DNA from: Clostridium sp. D33t1_170424_F3
GTDB lineage: Bacteria > Bacillota > Clostridia > Oscillospirales > Acutalibacteraceae
Assembly: GCF_015667585.1 (NCBI RefSeq)
Contig: NZ_JADPEG010000011.1
Span: forward strand, 62,001 to 126,000
Length of the DNA: 64,000 bases
Direction: 5' to 3'
The notes beneath the pieces are model-generated. The model was not told where the DNA came from, searched no databases, and saw nothing but the letters and a program-made list of their open reading frames with translations. Position 1 is the first letter of the stretch. Every line of letters starts with the position of its first letter. Position numbers and translations under genes: made by a program. Shown here piece after piece: positions 1 to 8,702 of this stretch.

Positions 1-188
1 TCGACGAACCGCCGTTCCTCGACGGCCCCGGCGTTCAGGCGTATTGCGACGCCCTCGAGGCCATACAGGCGCGCTACGCTGGCCTCAAGGTTATGGCAAT
101 CACGCACGACCCGAGCATGAAAGCGCGGTTCCCGCAGAGCGTGGACGTGGTTAAGACGGCAGAGGGCAGCAAGATTATTTATGACTAA
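1..188 (+). CDS. SbcC/SMC-like recombination ATPase, C-terminal end only
   Basis: Only the last 61 codons are in the window (frame starts at base 3). The visible part begins with DEPPFLDGPGV, which matches the Walker B/D-loop segment of SbcC/RecF-type ABC ATPases, followed by VMAITHDPSMKARFP, the H-loop region with its switch histidine. In phages such proteins pair with an SbcD-like nuclease or act in recombination. It sits at the head of the early operon just before replication genes. The N-terminal Walker A and coiled coil are outside, so the exact subfamily is inferred. Confidence 0.65.
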   Translation, partial: DEPPFLDGPGVQAYCDALEAIQARYAGLKVMAITHDPSMKARFPQSVDVVKTAEGSKIIYD

Positions 189-240
189 ATCAGCGGGCAG
201 CCGGGGCGCAAGCCCCGGAGCCCGGATTGGAGGTGCAATA

Positions 241-1110
241 GTGGGACGACCACAGAAACAAACAGCGGATTGGTTCCCGCACTATGCCAAAGGGACCTCC
301 GACAGCCGGACCAAGTTTATTCTTGAGGACGGCTGGGGAAATGACGGATATGCTTTTTGGTTTAAGCTCCTCGAGCTGCTTTGCCGAAGCAACGGCCACT
401 GCTACAACTGCGCCGAGAACGGCAATAAACGCTACCTTGTCGCCTATATGAAAGTGGACGAGGAAAAAGCAAACGCCATTCTCGAGGCCCTTGTAGACAT
501 GGGGAAAATCGACAGAGAGCTATGGGAGGGCGCACAGATTATTTGGTGCCAAAACCTCGTTGACAACCTCTCAAACATGTATTCCAAGAGGACGGTATCA
601 GCGCCCATTAAGCCGGTTTTGGGAGAGTTATCGGGGCGGAAACTCGATGAAATCGACGAGCGCGGCGGAGAAACCGGCACACCACCGGACGAGGCCGACG
701 AGGGAGCGGGAACACCGCCTCCGACCGCGCCGAAACCCCGGCGGAAAAAGCCGAGCAGCCTCTCGAAAAAGCAGGAGGAGCGATTTAACCGGTTCTGGCA
801 CGCATACCCCAAAAAGGTTGCGATTGGAGAGACGGAAAAGGCATGGGCCAAAATTGACCCCGACGACGAGCTGGCGGAGAAAATCATCAAGGCCGTCGAG
901 GACGCCAAGAGGCTTGACAGCAGGTTCCGCGAGCCGCGCTGGACCCCACACCCGGCGACTTGGCTAAATGGGCGCGAATGGGAGAACGAATACGATACCA
1001 CAACACAGAAAGGCGGTCCACACGATGGAGAAGATAGGAGCGATTTTAGGCCGAGCAGCGGGTTCCGTCCAAGCGCCGGGTTCAAGCCAGCGCCCGGAAC
1101 AGACGAATAG
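241..1110 (+). CDS. Phage replisome organizer, Lin1244/Lin1753-type N-terminal domain
   Basis: About 289 aa. Residues 1-100 (GRPQKQTADWFPHYAKG, then FWFKLLELLCRS) match the winged-helix domain of Lin1244/Lin1753 (DUF4373) phage initiators; a Lys/Pro-rich linker follows, and the C-terminus (RFWHAYPKKV, TPHPATWLNGREW) is typical of DnaD-like replisome organizers that bind the origin and recruit the helicase loader. I chose GTG 241, preceded by GGAGGT at 6-nt spacing, over ATG 181, which would overlap the upstream gene and add a low-complexity tail. The end overlaps the DnaC-like gene by 86 bases. Function inferred from family and position. Confidence 0.8.
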   Translation: MGRPQKQTADWFPHYAKGTSDSRTKFILEDGWGNDGYAFWFKLLELLCRSNGHCYNCAENGNKRYLVAYMKVDEEKANAILEALVDMGKIDRELWEGAQIIWCQNLVDNLSNMYSKRTVSAPIKPVLGELSGRKLDEIDERGGETGTPPDEADEGAGTPPPTAPKPRRKKPSSLSKKQEERFNRFWHAYPKKVAIGETEKAWAKIDPDDELAEKIIKAVEDAKRLDSRFREPRWTPHPATWLNGREWENEYDTTTQKGGPHDGEDRSDFRPSSGFRPSAGFKPAPGTDE

Positions 1111-1972
1111 CAGCAAGATTACCAGCAAAGAAGCTCTCGAGCGGAATATCCCTTGTAGGAACCCTCCGCCGGAGCCGGTCAAATGTGAATATTGTGGAGC
1201 TACCCTCTATCATGAGGGCCTCATCTTTGACGGAGCAGTAGCGATTTGGTTCATGTACCCCATGCGTTGTACATGCGGGCAGGCCAAAAAGCATTGGGAG
1301 GATTATGACGCCGAACAAGAACGTAAAAAGCGCCAAGAGGAGCTCGACGCTGAACGCGCCAGAAAGCGGGCTCGGATTGAGCGCCTCCTCGGTAAAAGCG
1401 GCATTAAAAAGAGATTCCAGCAACGGACTTTCGATAATTTTATCACGGACACGGCAGCTCGGAAACGCTGCTACCGAGCGGCGAAAGAGTACGCGGACAA
1501 TTTTGCAGCCATCTATCCCACTGGCGCAGGGCTCTACATAGAGGGCAGCAACGGCACGGGAAAGACACACCTCGCCGCCGCCGTTGCATTGCAGCTCATC
1601 GAACAAGGCATACCGGTCGTCTGCAAGACGTCGAGCGACCTCCTCGGGGACATCAAGCGCGCGTTCGATGATGGACAAATCAGCGAATACGACGTACTCC
1701 GCGCCTACAAAGATGTGGACCTCCTCATCATTGACGACCTCGGAAAAGAGCAATGCACAGATTGGAGCATGAGCACGCTCTATTCCATTCTCAACGACCG
1801 ATACGAGGATATGAAGCCCACCATCATCACGACCAACTATGGAGACGCGGACCTCGTTCGAGCCCTCACGCCGAAAGGACACGATGATACGAAAATTAAG
1901 GCCATTATTAGCCGCCTGCGAGAGACTTCCACCGTCCTCACGATGGCGTGGGAGGATTATCGGAGCAGATAG
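1025..1972 (+). CDS. DnaC/IstB-like helicase loader ATPase
   Basis: About 315 aa. Walker A GSNGTGKTH (res 174-182) and Walker B LLIIDDLG (233-240) sit in the C-terminal AAA+ domain; the N-terminal part has a Cys cluster (CEYCG at 54-58, RCTCGQ at 81-86) that looks like a zinc-binding domain, followed by a charged helical stretch. Together with the upstream organizer it would load the host replicative helicase on the phage origin. The start ATG 1025 follows AGGCGG; longer in-frame starts are possible but lack a ribosome site. Zinc-finger plus AAA+ is common in Firmicute phage loaders. Confidence 0.88.
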   Translation: MEKIGAILGRAAGSVQAPGSSQRPEQTNSSKITSKEALERNIPCRNPPPEPVKCEYCGATLYHEGLIFDGAVAIWFMYPMRCTCGQAKKHWEDYDAEQERKKRQEELDAERARKRARIERLLGKSGIKKRFQQRTFDNFITDTAARKRCYRAAKEYADNFAAIYPTGAGLYIEGSNGTGKTHLAAAVALQLIEQGIPVVCKTSSDLLGDIKRAFDDGQISEYDVLRAYKDVDLLIIDDLGKEQCTDWSMSTLYSILNDRYEDMKPTIITTNYGDADLVRALTPKGHDDTKIKAIISRLRETSTVLTMAWEDYRSR

Positions 1973-1982
1973 GAGGATTTTT

Positions 1983-2252
1983 ATGGGACACCTGAAAGAC
2001 GACCACGGAATGACGTTGCTGGGCTCTACACCTCCCGGCACCTGCCCGGAATGCGCCGTGAAGCATGACCCGGAGCAGCCGCATAACCGAGATAGCCTTT
2101 GCTATCAATACAAGTTTTACGACCAACACGGACGCTGGCCGACGTGGGCCGACGCTATGGCACACTGTACGCCGGAGGTCAAGGCCATTTGGCGCGAGGC
2201 CCTCAAGGAGCACGGCGTCGATATTGGCGAGGAGGCGCTGGACCATGCTTGA
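1983..2252 (+). CDS. Hypothetical phage protein with CxxC
   Basis: 89 aa, not recognised. Contains TCPECAVKHD, a possible half zinc knuckle, and an acidic C-terminus. AGGAGG lies 6 bases before ATG 1983 and the gene follows the loader by 10 bases; its end overlaps the next start by 8 bases, so it is translated as part of the early operon. Confidence 0.6.
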   Translation: MGHLKDDHGMTLLGSTPPGTCPECAVKHDPEQPHNRDSLCYQYKFYDQHGRWPTWADAMAHCTPEVKAIWREALKEHGVDIGEEALDHA

Positions 2253-2724
2253 CATCATAGAACGGTTTAACGAGCAAGAGCGCGAGAACGAAAAACAGCG
2301 TGAAGTCATTGATATGAAAATTGCGGCACGGCTGGCGCAGATTGAGAGGCTCAAGAAACGTCGTGAGAGGCTTTTTGGCGTGGACTGGGTAAAGGGTATC
2401 GTAGAGCCGCTTGCGGCGGTTCTCGCCGCCCGCGCGGGCCTCTCTTGGGAGATTTACGGTCCGTTTGGCTTGAGGTCTGCGACCTCAATTTACCTGCGAG
2501 AGGATATGAGCCGGAGCATTACAGAACAGACGACGCGCTCCATTCACCTCGTACCAATGCACAATGAAAATGGCGGTTATATCATCCATTACGAGACGGG
2601 AGAAACCGACGACAGCTACCAAAAAGGCAGCCTCGGCGAGCGCAACGGAATGAACCGAAAAACCGCCCCTCTCCCGGACACCATTGAGGAGATTGAAAAA
2701 CTCCTCGTTACAGCCACACACTGA
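2245..2724 (+). CDS. Hypothetical early phage protein, N-terminal coiled coil
   Basis: 159 aa, no family recognised. Residues 1-45 are a highly charged helix (repeated Glu/Arg/Lys, likely coiled coil); the rest is a mixed alpha/beta domain. ATG 2245 overlaps the preceding gene and has GGAGG 10 bases upstream. Lies between the helicase loader and DNA-metabolism genes. Confidence 0.6.
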   Translation: MLDIIERFNEQERENEKQREVIDMKIAARLAQIERLKKRRERLFGVDWVKGIVEPLAAVLAARAGLSWEIYGPFGLRSATSIYLREDMSRSITEQTTRSIHLVPMHNENGGYIIHYETGETDDSYQKGSLGERNGMNRKTAPLPDTIEEIEKLLVTATH

Positions 2725-2740
2725 AAGGAGGCAGCAAACA

Positions 2741-3523
2741 ATGCCTGAAATTATCCCTTTGAACCCGGAGCTTATTCACCGGGCCAATTCTAACAGTTTC
2801 AACGGCGGCCGTGGGGACAACAGCAACGCCTCATACCTCGCCTATTGCCAAGAGGTTCTTGAGTTCCCTATTGCGGACAGCCGGAAAGAAAAGCTCCTCA
2901 AAGAGCTGCACAAGCGGTATTCGGTTGTCCTGAATTATGAGGCGCAGCACGTCAGCGTCATGGTTGCGGGACCGGCGAATTATAACTCCAAGAGGCTCGA
3001 CAAGGGCGACCAAGTGCTCAAAGCCTCACACGATTTTTACGAATGGTTTGGCGGTATACGGGAGCAGGTAAAACATTCCGCTATACCGGACGACAAAACC
3101 GATGGCCTCCTCGAGGACATCGAGTTCCGCGACCAGCGGCCGGAGCTGGACCCCACAAACAAGCTGATGGAGCTCGCGTTCGCTGATAACACAAAGTTTA
3201 TCGAGCTTTTTGAGACCATGCTCCCGAAATACCGCTGGCGCAAAAACAGCAGCATTTATAAGCTGTACCTCCGCTCAAAGGCCGGAGAGGTCCGAGAGGT
3301 CCGAAAAGAGGCGGTTTTTGAGGACGACAACCTCACCGCCTACAAGGAGGGCGACCGGTACTACATCAAGTTTGTGTTGAAGTGCAAACGGCAGCTCCAC
3401 GTCGCCCTGAAAAGCCGGGGCTGGTGGTGGAACAGCTACGCGCAGGCATACAGCACCTACCTCGACCGGTTCGACCTCGATTGGGTAAAGAGTATCAGCG
3501 AGCGGTACGCGGCCTATGTCTGA
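2741..3523 (+). CDS. Hypothetical early phage protein
   Basis: 260 aa, not recognised. Soluble, with no signal or membrane segment. Residues near 210-260 are rich in aromatic residues (GWWWNSYAQAYSTYL). Start ATG 2741 follows AAAGGAGG. It lies within the early operon and overlaps the next small gene by 8 bases. Confidence 0.6.
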   Translation: MPEIIPLNPELIHRANSNSFNGGRGDNSNASYLAYCQEVLEFPIADSRKEKLLKELHKRYSVVLNYEAQHVSVMVAGPANYNSKRLDKGDQVLKASHDFYEWFGGIREQVKHSAIPDDKTDGLLEDIEFRDQRPELDPTNKLMELAFADNTKFIELFETMLPKYRWRKNSSIYKLYLRSKAGEVREVRKEAVFEDDNLTAYKEGDRYYIKFVLKCKRQLHVALKSRGWWWNSYAQAYSTYLDRFDLDWVKSISERYAAYV

Positions 3524-3698
3524 TACGGAGAAGTGCAAAATATTCAACTGCGACCGGCGGCGCGGGAGTTACTGTTGCTTTTACTGCGGCCAAAGGCAAA
3601 GCTGCAAGAACCCATGCCTCAATACTCCCGCCCGGTGCGGGCAGCTATCAGAAAAAGGAGGAAAAAATGGACAGATGGACCATCAAGCAGCTCAATAG
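3516..3698 (+). CDS. Small cysteine-rich, probably zinc-binding protein
   Basis: 60 aa with eight cysteines in the first 41 residues (CKIFNC, YCCFYC, CKNPCLN, RCG), a spacing seen in small zinc-ribbon-like proteins of Firmicute phages. ATG 3516 overlaps the end of the preceding gene (ATG within TATGTCTGA). The C-terminal 17 residues run into the following gene and look non-conserved. Function unknown. Confidence 0.6.
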   Translation: MSDTEKCKIFNCDRRRGSYCCFYCGQRQSCKNPCLNTPARCGQLSEKGGKNGQMDHQAAQ

Positions 3699-4014
3699 CA
3701 TGAGCGACCTCGAGTTCGCGGCCGCCATTCTGAACGAGCGGCGGAACAAAGTCACGCCATATTCGCCGCTCGGGATTAAACTCGCCAGCGTAGCCCACAC
3801 CCTTTTAGACCTCGCGGCTCTCAAACAGCCGCAGACCCTCGTAGTTGAGCTCCCGGAGGGAATGACGCAGCCGGAGCGAGAGGAGCTCGCCGACGCGCTG
3901 CACGACGTTCGGCAGGAATGGGCCGAGGAGGACCGCTCTGTTGGGATTTTCCCCATGCCGCAGCGGGAGCTCAACATCGTAGCAAAACTCGAGGAGGCGT
4001 TGCGGAATGGTTGA
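3667..4014 (+). CDS. Hypothetical phage protein
   Basis: 115 aa, helical and acidic, unrecognised. AAGGAGG stands 6 bases before ATG 3667. The start lies inside the tail of the small Cys-rich gene in another frame, and the stop overlaps the next start, so translational coupling is likely. Confidence 0.6.
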   Translation: MDRWTIKQLNSMSDLEFAAAILNERRNKVTPYSPLGIKLASVAHTLLDLAALKQPQTLVVELPEGMTQPEREELADALHDVRQEWAEEDRSVGIFPMPQRELNIVAKLEEALRNG

Positions 4015-4474
4015 GTTTATAGAGAAAGAGCCTTTCACAGATACAGACCCATTCATCGGAGAAACCTACGCCCCGGTTTTCATGGTAAGGGACGGCGTGG
4101 AGTATTTCGTTATCAACCGTGTCGCCAGCATTGATGGAGACAGCTTTTACGCGCGGCAGGCGAACGGCCGCCTCGAGGCAGCCAAGCAAATGCTTGCCGA
4201 GAACGACGGCCGGTACTGCATGTTCTACGGCCCGGACCCGGACCCGGAAAAATTGCTCAAGGAAATCGAGCGGCGCGGTCACACGTTTACGGAGCCGGAG
4301 GACCTTTTCGCGGATTGCCACGACGCCATCTACGGCGGCGGGTTTGTTGACTTCCACGGCAATCTGAACGAAGTCTCCGCCGCGTTCATGTACCGGATTT
4401 TCGACAGCGAGCTCGTCGAGAAGTTGAAAAAACAAGCGCAGCCCATCGTAGAGAGGAGCGTTGAGAATGAGTAA
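4007..4474 (+). CDS. Hypothetical phage protein
   Basis: 155 aa, no recognised domain. A beta-rich N-terminal half (PVFMVRDGVEYFVINRV) precedes a helical C-terminus. Overlaps the methyltransferase gene by 8 bases, so it may be co-translated with it. Confidence 0.6.
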   Translation: MVEFIEKEPFTDTDPFIGETYAPVFMVRDGVEYFVINRVASIDGDSFYARQANGRLEAAKQMLAENDGRYCMFYGPDPDPEKLLKEIERRGHTFTEPEDLFADCHDAIYGGGFVDFHGNLNEVSAAFMYRIFDSELVEKLKKQAQPIVERSVENE

Positions 4475-5246
4475 GCTGACAAAACCGCAAATACGGGCGC
4501 ATGAGCAGGCTCTCCGGTTACTCGAGCGCGGTTGCCTCACCCATGAGGAAAAGTTGTTTGTGTTCGAGAATTACCGGGAGGACGCCGAGCACATAAACAG
4601 CAAAGCCGGAGCGTTCTTTACCCCGTTCGGACTGGCGAACGATTTTGTGCTCCAAATCCCTTACAGGTACGAACACACCATCAGGATAATCGACCTTTGT
4701 GCCGGTATTGGCATTTTGAGCTACGCCGCTTCTCTCGAGGGAAATAGTTGGAGCCGCAGCTACGCCGACATAACCTGCGTCGAGATAAACCCGGACTATG
4801 TTGAGGTCGGAAAGAAGCTCCTGCCGCAGGCGACGTGGATATGCGGAGACGCCCTCGACCCGGAGTTCACAAAGAGCCTCGGTAGGTTCGATTTCGCAAT
4901 GTCAAATCCACCGTTCGGAAACACGCCGACGCCACACCGAGGAGCCTACATCAGCAGCGCATTCGAGCACATGGTTATTGAGGCGGCGGCCAGAATTGCG
5001 GACGAGGGCGCATTCATTATTCCTCAAATGAGCGCGCCGTTTGTTTACAGCGGCACCAGCGACCACCGCTGGCTCGAAGCCGGGAAAGGCCGGACGTTCG
5101 AGGAGAAAACCGGTATAAAACTCGAGTTCAACGCGGGAATTGACACGGCGGTACATAAAAACGAGTGGCATGGCGTCGCCCCGGTTTGTGAAATTGTATG
5201 CTGCGACTTTACCGAGCGCACCGGCCAAATGAAAATGGAGGCATGA
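4467..5246 (+). CDS. N6-adenine-type DNA methyltransferase
   Basis: 259 aa. SAM-binding motif I DLCAGIGILSY (res 76-86) and catalytic motif IV SNPPFG (146-151) are in the order of N6-adenine DNA methyltransferases (HsdM/TaqI-like class). No target-recognition domain or restriction partner is visible next to it, so it is best read as an orphan phage methylase that may protect phage DNA or mark replication origins. ATG 4467 is chosen over TTG 4461 because GAGAGGAG is correctly spaced. Overlaps its upstream neighbour. Confidence 0.85.
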   Translation: MSKLTKPQIRAHEQALRLLERGCLTHEEKLFVFENYREDAEHINSKAGAFFTPFGLANDFVLQIPYRYEHTIRIIDLCAGIGILSYAASLEGNSWSRSYADITCVEINPDYVEVGKKLLPQATWICGDALDPEFTKSLGRFDFAMSNPPFGNTPTPHRGAYISSAFEHMVIEAAARIADEGAFIIPQMSAPFVYSGTSDHRWLEAGKGRTFEEKTGIKLEFNAGIDTAVHKNEWHGVAPVCEIVCCDFTERTGQMKMEA

Positions 5247-5248
5247 AC

Positions 5249-6046
5249 ATGGATAAAACAAAGATAGATTGGGCTGACATGAGCTGGAACCCCGTCACCG
5301 GTTGCCGCCACGGCTGCGAATACTGTTACGCCCGGCGCATTGCCGAGCGGTTCGGCGGATATGACAGCGGCGGAGGTGTTTCCACATTCAACCCCTTACC
5401 GCGAGCGGAGCTTACGCGGCCGCTCACCATAACACGCGCCAACGGAAAGACCATAAACTCGCCCTACCCGTTCGGGTTTGAGCCGACGCTCCACCGCTAC
5501 CGCCTCGGAGAGCCCGCGCGCAAGCAGCGGACACGGAACATTTTCGTCGGCAGCATGACGGACCTTTTCGGAGCTTGGGTCCCTACGGCGTGGATTAGAG
5601 ACGTCATTGACGCTTGCGAGGAGGCAGACCAGCATAATTACATGTTCCTCACCAAGAACCCCGGCCGCTACATTGACCTCGACAGAATGGCGCTCCTGCC
5701 GCGAGAGAGTAACTTTTGGTACGGCACAACCGTCACCGCGCCGGAGCAGGATTATTTCTATTCGGACCATCACAAGACATTCTTGAGCATAGAACCGCTC
5801 CTCTGCCCGATGGGAGACAGCGCCACCGCGCTCAAAGGCGTGGACTGGTTAATCGTCGGAGCCATGACGGGACCCGGCAGCGAGAAGCACCGGCCGCAGC
5901 GCGCATGGGTTGAGGACATCGTTGCACAGTGCCGAGAGCGCAGCGTTCCGGTCTTTATGAAAGGCAACCTTGCGCCGGTATGGGGCGAGCCCCTCATTCA
6001 GGAGTTCCCGCCGGAGCTCAAGAGGGAGGCGCGGACCAATGCCTAA
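5249..6046 (+). CDS. DUF5131 (phage Gp37/Gp68-type) radical-SAM-like protein
   Basis: 265 aa. The N-terminus has NPVTGCRHGCEYCYARR, a CxxxCxYC iron-sulfur motif, and begins with the family hallmark IDWADMSWNPVTGC. The family is widespread in phages; its substrate is not established to my knowledge. ATG 5249 lies 7 bases after GGAGG; ATG 5243 is too close. It directly follows the DNA methyltransferase, which suggests a role on nucleic acid, but that is inference. Confidence 0.8.
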   Translation: MDKTKIDWADMSWNPVTGCRHGCEYCYARRIAERFGGYDSGGGVSTFNPLPRAELTRPLTITRANGKTINSPYPFGFEPTLHRYRLGEPARKQRTRNIFVGSMTDLFGAWVPTAWIRDVIDACEEADQHNYMFLTKNPGRYIDLDRMALLPRESNFWYGTTVTAPEQDYFYSDHHKTFLSIEPLLCPMGDSATALKGVDWLIVGAMTGPGSEKHRPQRAWVEDIVAQCRERSVPVFMKGNLAPVWGEPLIQEFPPELKREARTNA

Positions 6047-6296
6047 ATATCCGAAAAATCACAAGGACGTCGAATACTACGTCCCCGGCCGCAAAAAGAG
6101 GATTGTAGGCTCCACGAGATACGCCAGTGATTTCCTCGCCATTATGCACCAAGACCACCCTACGCTTACAATCCGGCAGCTACGGGAGCTCATTTCAGAC
6201 CGCTCTCGGTACATACCTGACCCGGAGGCGATAGAGGTCCTCGACGCACACATAAATGCGGGCTACGGCGACCTAACGCCAGATTGGAGTTACTGA
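6039..6296 (+). CDS. Hypothetical small phage protein
   Basis: 85 aa, basic N-terminus, unrecognised. Overlaps the DUF5131 gene by 8 bases and abuts the next gene with no gap (stop TGA immediately before ATG). Confidence 0.55.
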   Translation: MPKYPKNHKDVEYYVPGRKKRIVGSTRYASDFLAIMHQDHPTLTIRQLRELISDRSRYIPDPEAIEVLDAHINAGYGDLTPDWSY

Positions 6297-6989
6297 ATGG
6301 AGACAAAAGATTACAAGGACAAAATCAGAAAGCTCCTCGCCCTTGCAGAGAGCCCGTCAGAGCATGAAGCAAAGGCGGCGCTCCTCAAGGCCCGGCAGCT
6401 TATGGCAGAGCACAAGCTCCGGCCGGAGGACATCGAACCGGCCAAGAATAAAAAGCTCATAAACAGAGAAATCGACGTTACCTGCACCAAACAGAAAGGC
6501 GCATGGAAAACGCCTCTTTCCGCCACAATCGCGGAGGCGTATTGTTGCAAGGCGTACCGCAGGCACAAATACCGAGCGAGGACGTACCGCATTGGTTTTA
6601 TCGGGCTCGAGGACGACTTTGACATCTGCGAGAGGATTTTCAAGTATGCGGTCGATTGTGTCGAGAGCAAAGCGGCGGAAATCCGGCGCAGGCACAAAGA
6701 CGTATATACGCCGCAGTACATTGAAAAGCTCGTGGACGCCTACGCCGTGGGATTTAACAGCGGTGTCAGCAGCGCGTTTGAGCGCCAGAAAGAGCAACAT
6801 CAGGAATGGGGCCTCGTCCTCGTCACCCCGAAAGAGGTCCAAGAGGAATGGGACGCCCTCGGAAAAGCGAGCAAGCTCAAAGACTTTGACCTCGCAAGCC
6901 TTGACAAAATGCAGTATGCAATGGAGGGCGAACGAGACGGCAGGGAGTTCAAGCCCGGAACGCGGCTCACCGCTGGAATGGAGGCGTAG
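6297..6989 (+). CDS. DUF2786-domain phage protein
   Basis: 230 aa. The first 45 residues (IRKLLALAESPSEHEAKAAL, then ARQLMAEH) match the DUF2786 helical domain found in phage and bacterial proteins of unknown function. The remainder is helical with a Cys pair (AYCCKAY). ATG 6297 starts directly after the previous stop. Confidence 0.75.
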   Translation: METKDYKDKIRKLLALAESPSEHEAKAALLKARQLMAEHKLRPEDIEPAKNKKLINREIDVTCTKQKGAWKTPLSATIAEAYCCKAYRRHKYRARTYRIGFIGLEDDFDICERIFKYAVDCVESKAAEIRRRHKDVYTPQYIEKLVDAYAVGFNSGVSSAFERQKEQHQEWGLVLVTPKEVQEEWDALGKASKLKDFDLASLDKMQYAMEGERDGREFKPGTRLTAGMEA

Positions 6990-6992
6990 CAG

Positions 6993-7184
6993 ATGGAATA
7001 CACAGTTAGACGCATATCGACAAGCACGGTTACGGTAGAAGCTGGGAGCCCGCAGGCCGCCATAGAGGCCGCCTATGATATTCTCAATGAATATTGGGAC
7101 GACAGCTCCACGCCGGACACTTTCGAGGCAACACCTATAAACGGAGGAGAAAACAGATGGAAAAAAACACCGCAGAGTTGCTAA
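6993..7184 (+). CDS. Hypothetical small phage protein
   Basis: 63 aa with a beta-strand-rich start (EYTVRRISTSTVTVEAGSP). GGAGG lies 9 bases before ATG 6993, and its end overlaps the next gene in another frame. Not recognised. Confidence 0.45.
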   Translation: MEYTVRRISTSTVTVEAGSPQAAIEAAYDILNEYWDDSSTPDTFEATPINGGENRWKKTPQSC

Positions 7185-7489
7185 AGCTCGTTCAGGAAAA
7201 CCCGGAGCTGCCTATCGTCCCGATGGTGGACAGTGAAATCGTTGCGGACGACGGCTATAACCGCTGGCTGGGCTCTTGGGGCAGCAGCTATATCGGATTT
7301 TATCTCGTTGGAGAGGAAAAAGTGCATTTCCGCGAGGACGATGATTTTGAGGAAATAGAAAATGCCCTAACGGACGGGGCTATTAACTACGAGGAGTTTG
7401 AGGCTATGACAGACGCCGAGGCGGAGGCCGCATACGCCTCCCTCCCGTGGATTAAGGCCATTATCGTCAACATCGACCTACCGGAATAG
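7157..7489 (+). CDS. Hypothetical acidic phage protein
   Basis: 110 aa, strongly acidic (many Asp/Glu), no recognised domain. GGAGGAGAAAACAG precedes ATG 7157. The acidic character would fit a DNA-mimic or partner-binding protein, but nothing else supports that. Confidence 0.55.
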   Translation: MEKNTAELLKLVQENPELPIVPMVDSEIVADDGYNRWLGSWGSSYIGFYLVGEEKVHFREDDDFEEIENALTDGAINYEEFEAMTDAEAEAAYASLPWIKAIIVNIDLPE

Positions 7490-7498
7490 GGGGACGCC

Positions 7499-7708
7499 AT
7501 GTACTTCATCAACGAAAAACCCGGCGATGCGGCGGAAAAGCGAGGCTATGCCATATACCCGGACGATTTTCCAATGCTTGCGGCCACAAAATCGGACTTT
7601 TTTGCTTGGAAAACCGGCGAGGACGTACACGTTGAGACAACGCTCATGGGTAAAGCTCTTTTCAAAAAGCTACGGGCATTCGAGCTCGGAAACGGAGGCG
7701 GCGCATGA
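7499..7708 (+). CDS. Hypothetical small phage protein
   Basis: 69 aa, unrecognised. AGGGGGACGCC precedes ATG 7499; the stop overlaps the ATG of the next gene (ATGA at 7705), a coupling arrangement. Confidence 0.5.
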   Translation: MYFINEKPGDAAEKRGYAIYPDDFPMLAATKSDFFAWKTGEDVHVETTLMGKALFKKLRAFELGNGGGA

Positions 7709-8280
7709 AAACCGAACAGACGCTTGCGCTCGAACGCCTTATATGGCGAGCGACACACAATCAGGGGACTTTCGGCTGCTTTGAGGTTACGATAGGTTGG
7801 TTTGGTTCCGAGCGCGTGGACTACATGACCTACAACACAAAAGGCGAGTTCCGCTGCTACGAGATAAAGGTCACAAAATCGGACTTCCACAGCAAGGCGG
7901 CCAACACATTCATCGGACATTTCAACTATTATGTCATGCCACCGGAGCTTTACGCAGAGGTAAAGAACGAAATACCGGCCCACATTGGCGTCTACACCGG
8001 CGAAACCTGCGTGAAGAAAGCGCGACGGCAGGAGCTCGGAGCCGATATTCATACCCTCAAGGACAGCATGATACGCTCCCTTTGCCGTGAGGTGCAAAAG
8101 CAAATTGCCAGCGGCAGACCGACGCTCATTGAGCAATATAAGCGGGAGGTTGCGGAGGCCAAACGTAACGAAAAGTTTTGGTATAGCCAGTATCAAAGCG
8201 TCATGCTGACCATCGTTGACCGCTATGGAGAAAATTGGGACGCCGGACCCATACCGGCGAGAGAGGAGGACACAGTATGA
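7705..8280 (+). CDS. PD-(D/E)XK nuclease-like protein (MmcB-like)
   Basis: 191 aa. Residues 46-60 (GEFRCYEIKVTKSDF) carry the E-x-K signature of the restriction-endonuclease-like fold, followed by HFNYYVMPPELY and IGVYTG, as in MmcB-type DNA repair proteins and related phage nucleases. It would act on DNA in recombination or host takeover. The C-terminal half is helical. The start ATGA overlaps the previous stop; the stop overlaps the next start. Family call moderate, catalytic activity inferred. Confidence 0.6.
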   Translation: MKTEQTLALERLIWRATHNQGTFGCFEVTIGWFGSERVDYMTYNTKGEFRCYEIKVTKSDFHSKAANTFIGHFNYYVMPPELYAEVKNEIPAHIGVYTGETCVKKARRQELGADIHTLKDSMIRSLCREVQKQIASGRPTLIEQYKREVAEAKRNEKFWYSQYQSVMLTIVDRYGENWDAGPIPAREEDTV

Positions 8281-8702
8281 GCCTATACAACCCGGCCGCC
8301 GACCCGGCCGTAATAAACGGCATACAGGAGGCTTACGGCCTGAAAATAGGAGACGTTGTTGAATACACCAACCCGGACGGCGCAGTATTCGGCCCTCACG
8401 TTGTTGTTGGGTTCGTTCAGAACCCGGACCCGGATTTCTTGCCGGATAACACGGTTTATATCGACAGCGATTCTCCGTGGTACCCGGTAAAGCCGGAGAA
8501 CCTCAAGAAAATAGGAGACTTTTCAGGAGGGGACCATTACGGAGGGGCAGCAGAGAAGCAAAGAAACGCCCCTAAATATCCAAAACGCGGCAAAAACTGC
8601 GAATACACCGAGGATTGCATGTGGGGTTCGGACGGTTGGTGCGACAGGCCGCGCGGAAATAATTGCGAAATGCAAGAGGAGGAGCCCGAAAGTGCTACAT
8701 GA
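8277..8702 (+). CDS. Hypothetical phage protein with C-terminal Cys cluster
   Basis: 141 aa. The N-terminal part looks like a small beta domain (GLKIGDVVEYTNPDG); the C-terminus has four cysteines (CEYTEDCMWGSDGWC, then NNCEM), a possible metal site. AGAGGAGG precedes ATG 8277. Unrecognised. Confidence 0.55.
   Translation: MSLYNPAADPAVINGIQEAYGLKIGDVVEYTNPDGAVFGPHVVVGFVQNPDPDFLPDNTVYIDSDSPWYPVKPENLKKIGDFSGGDHYGGAAEKQRNAPKYPKRGKNCEYTEDCMWGSDGWCDRPRGNNCEMQEEEPESAT

Noticed and set aside
181-240. ATG 181 as start of the replisome organizer
   Set aside because: Overlaps the upstream gene and adds a Gly/Ser/Arg-rich tail; GTG 241 has the proper ribosome site.
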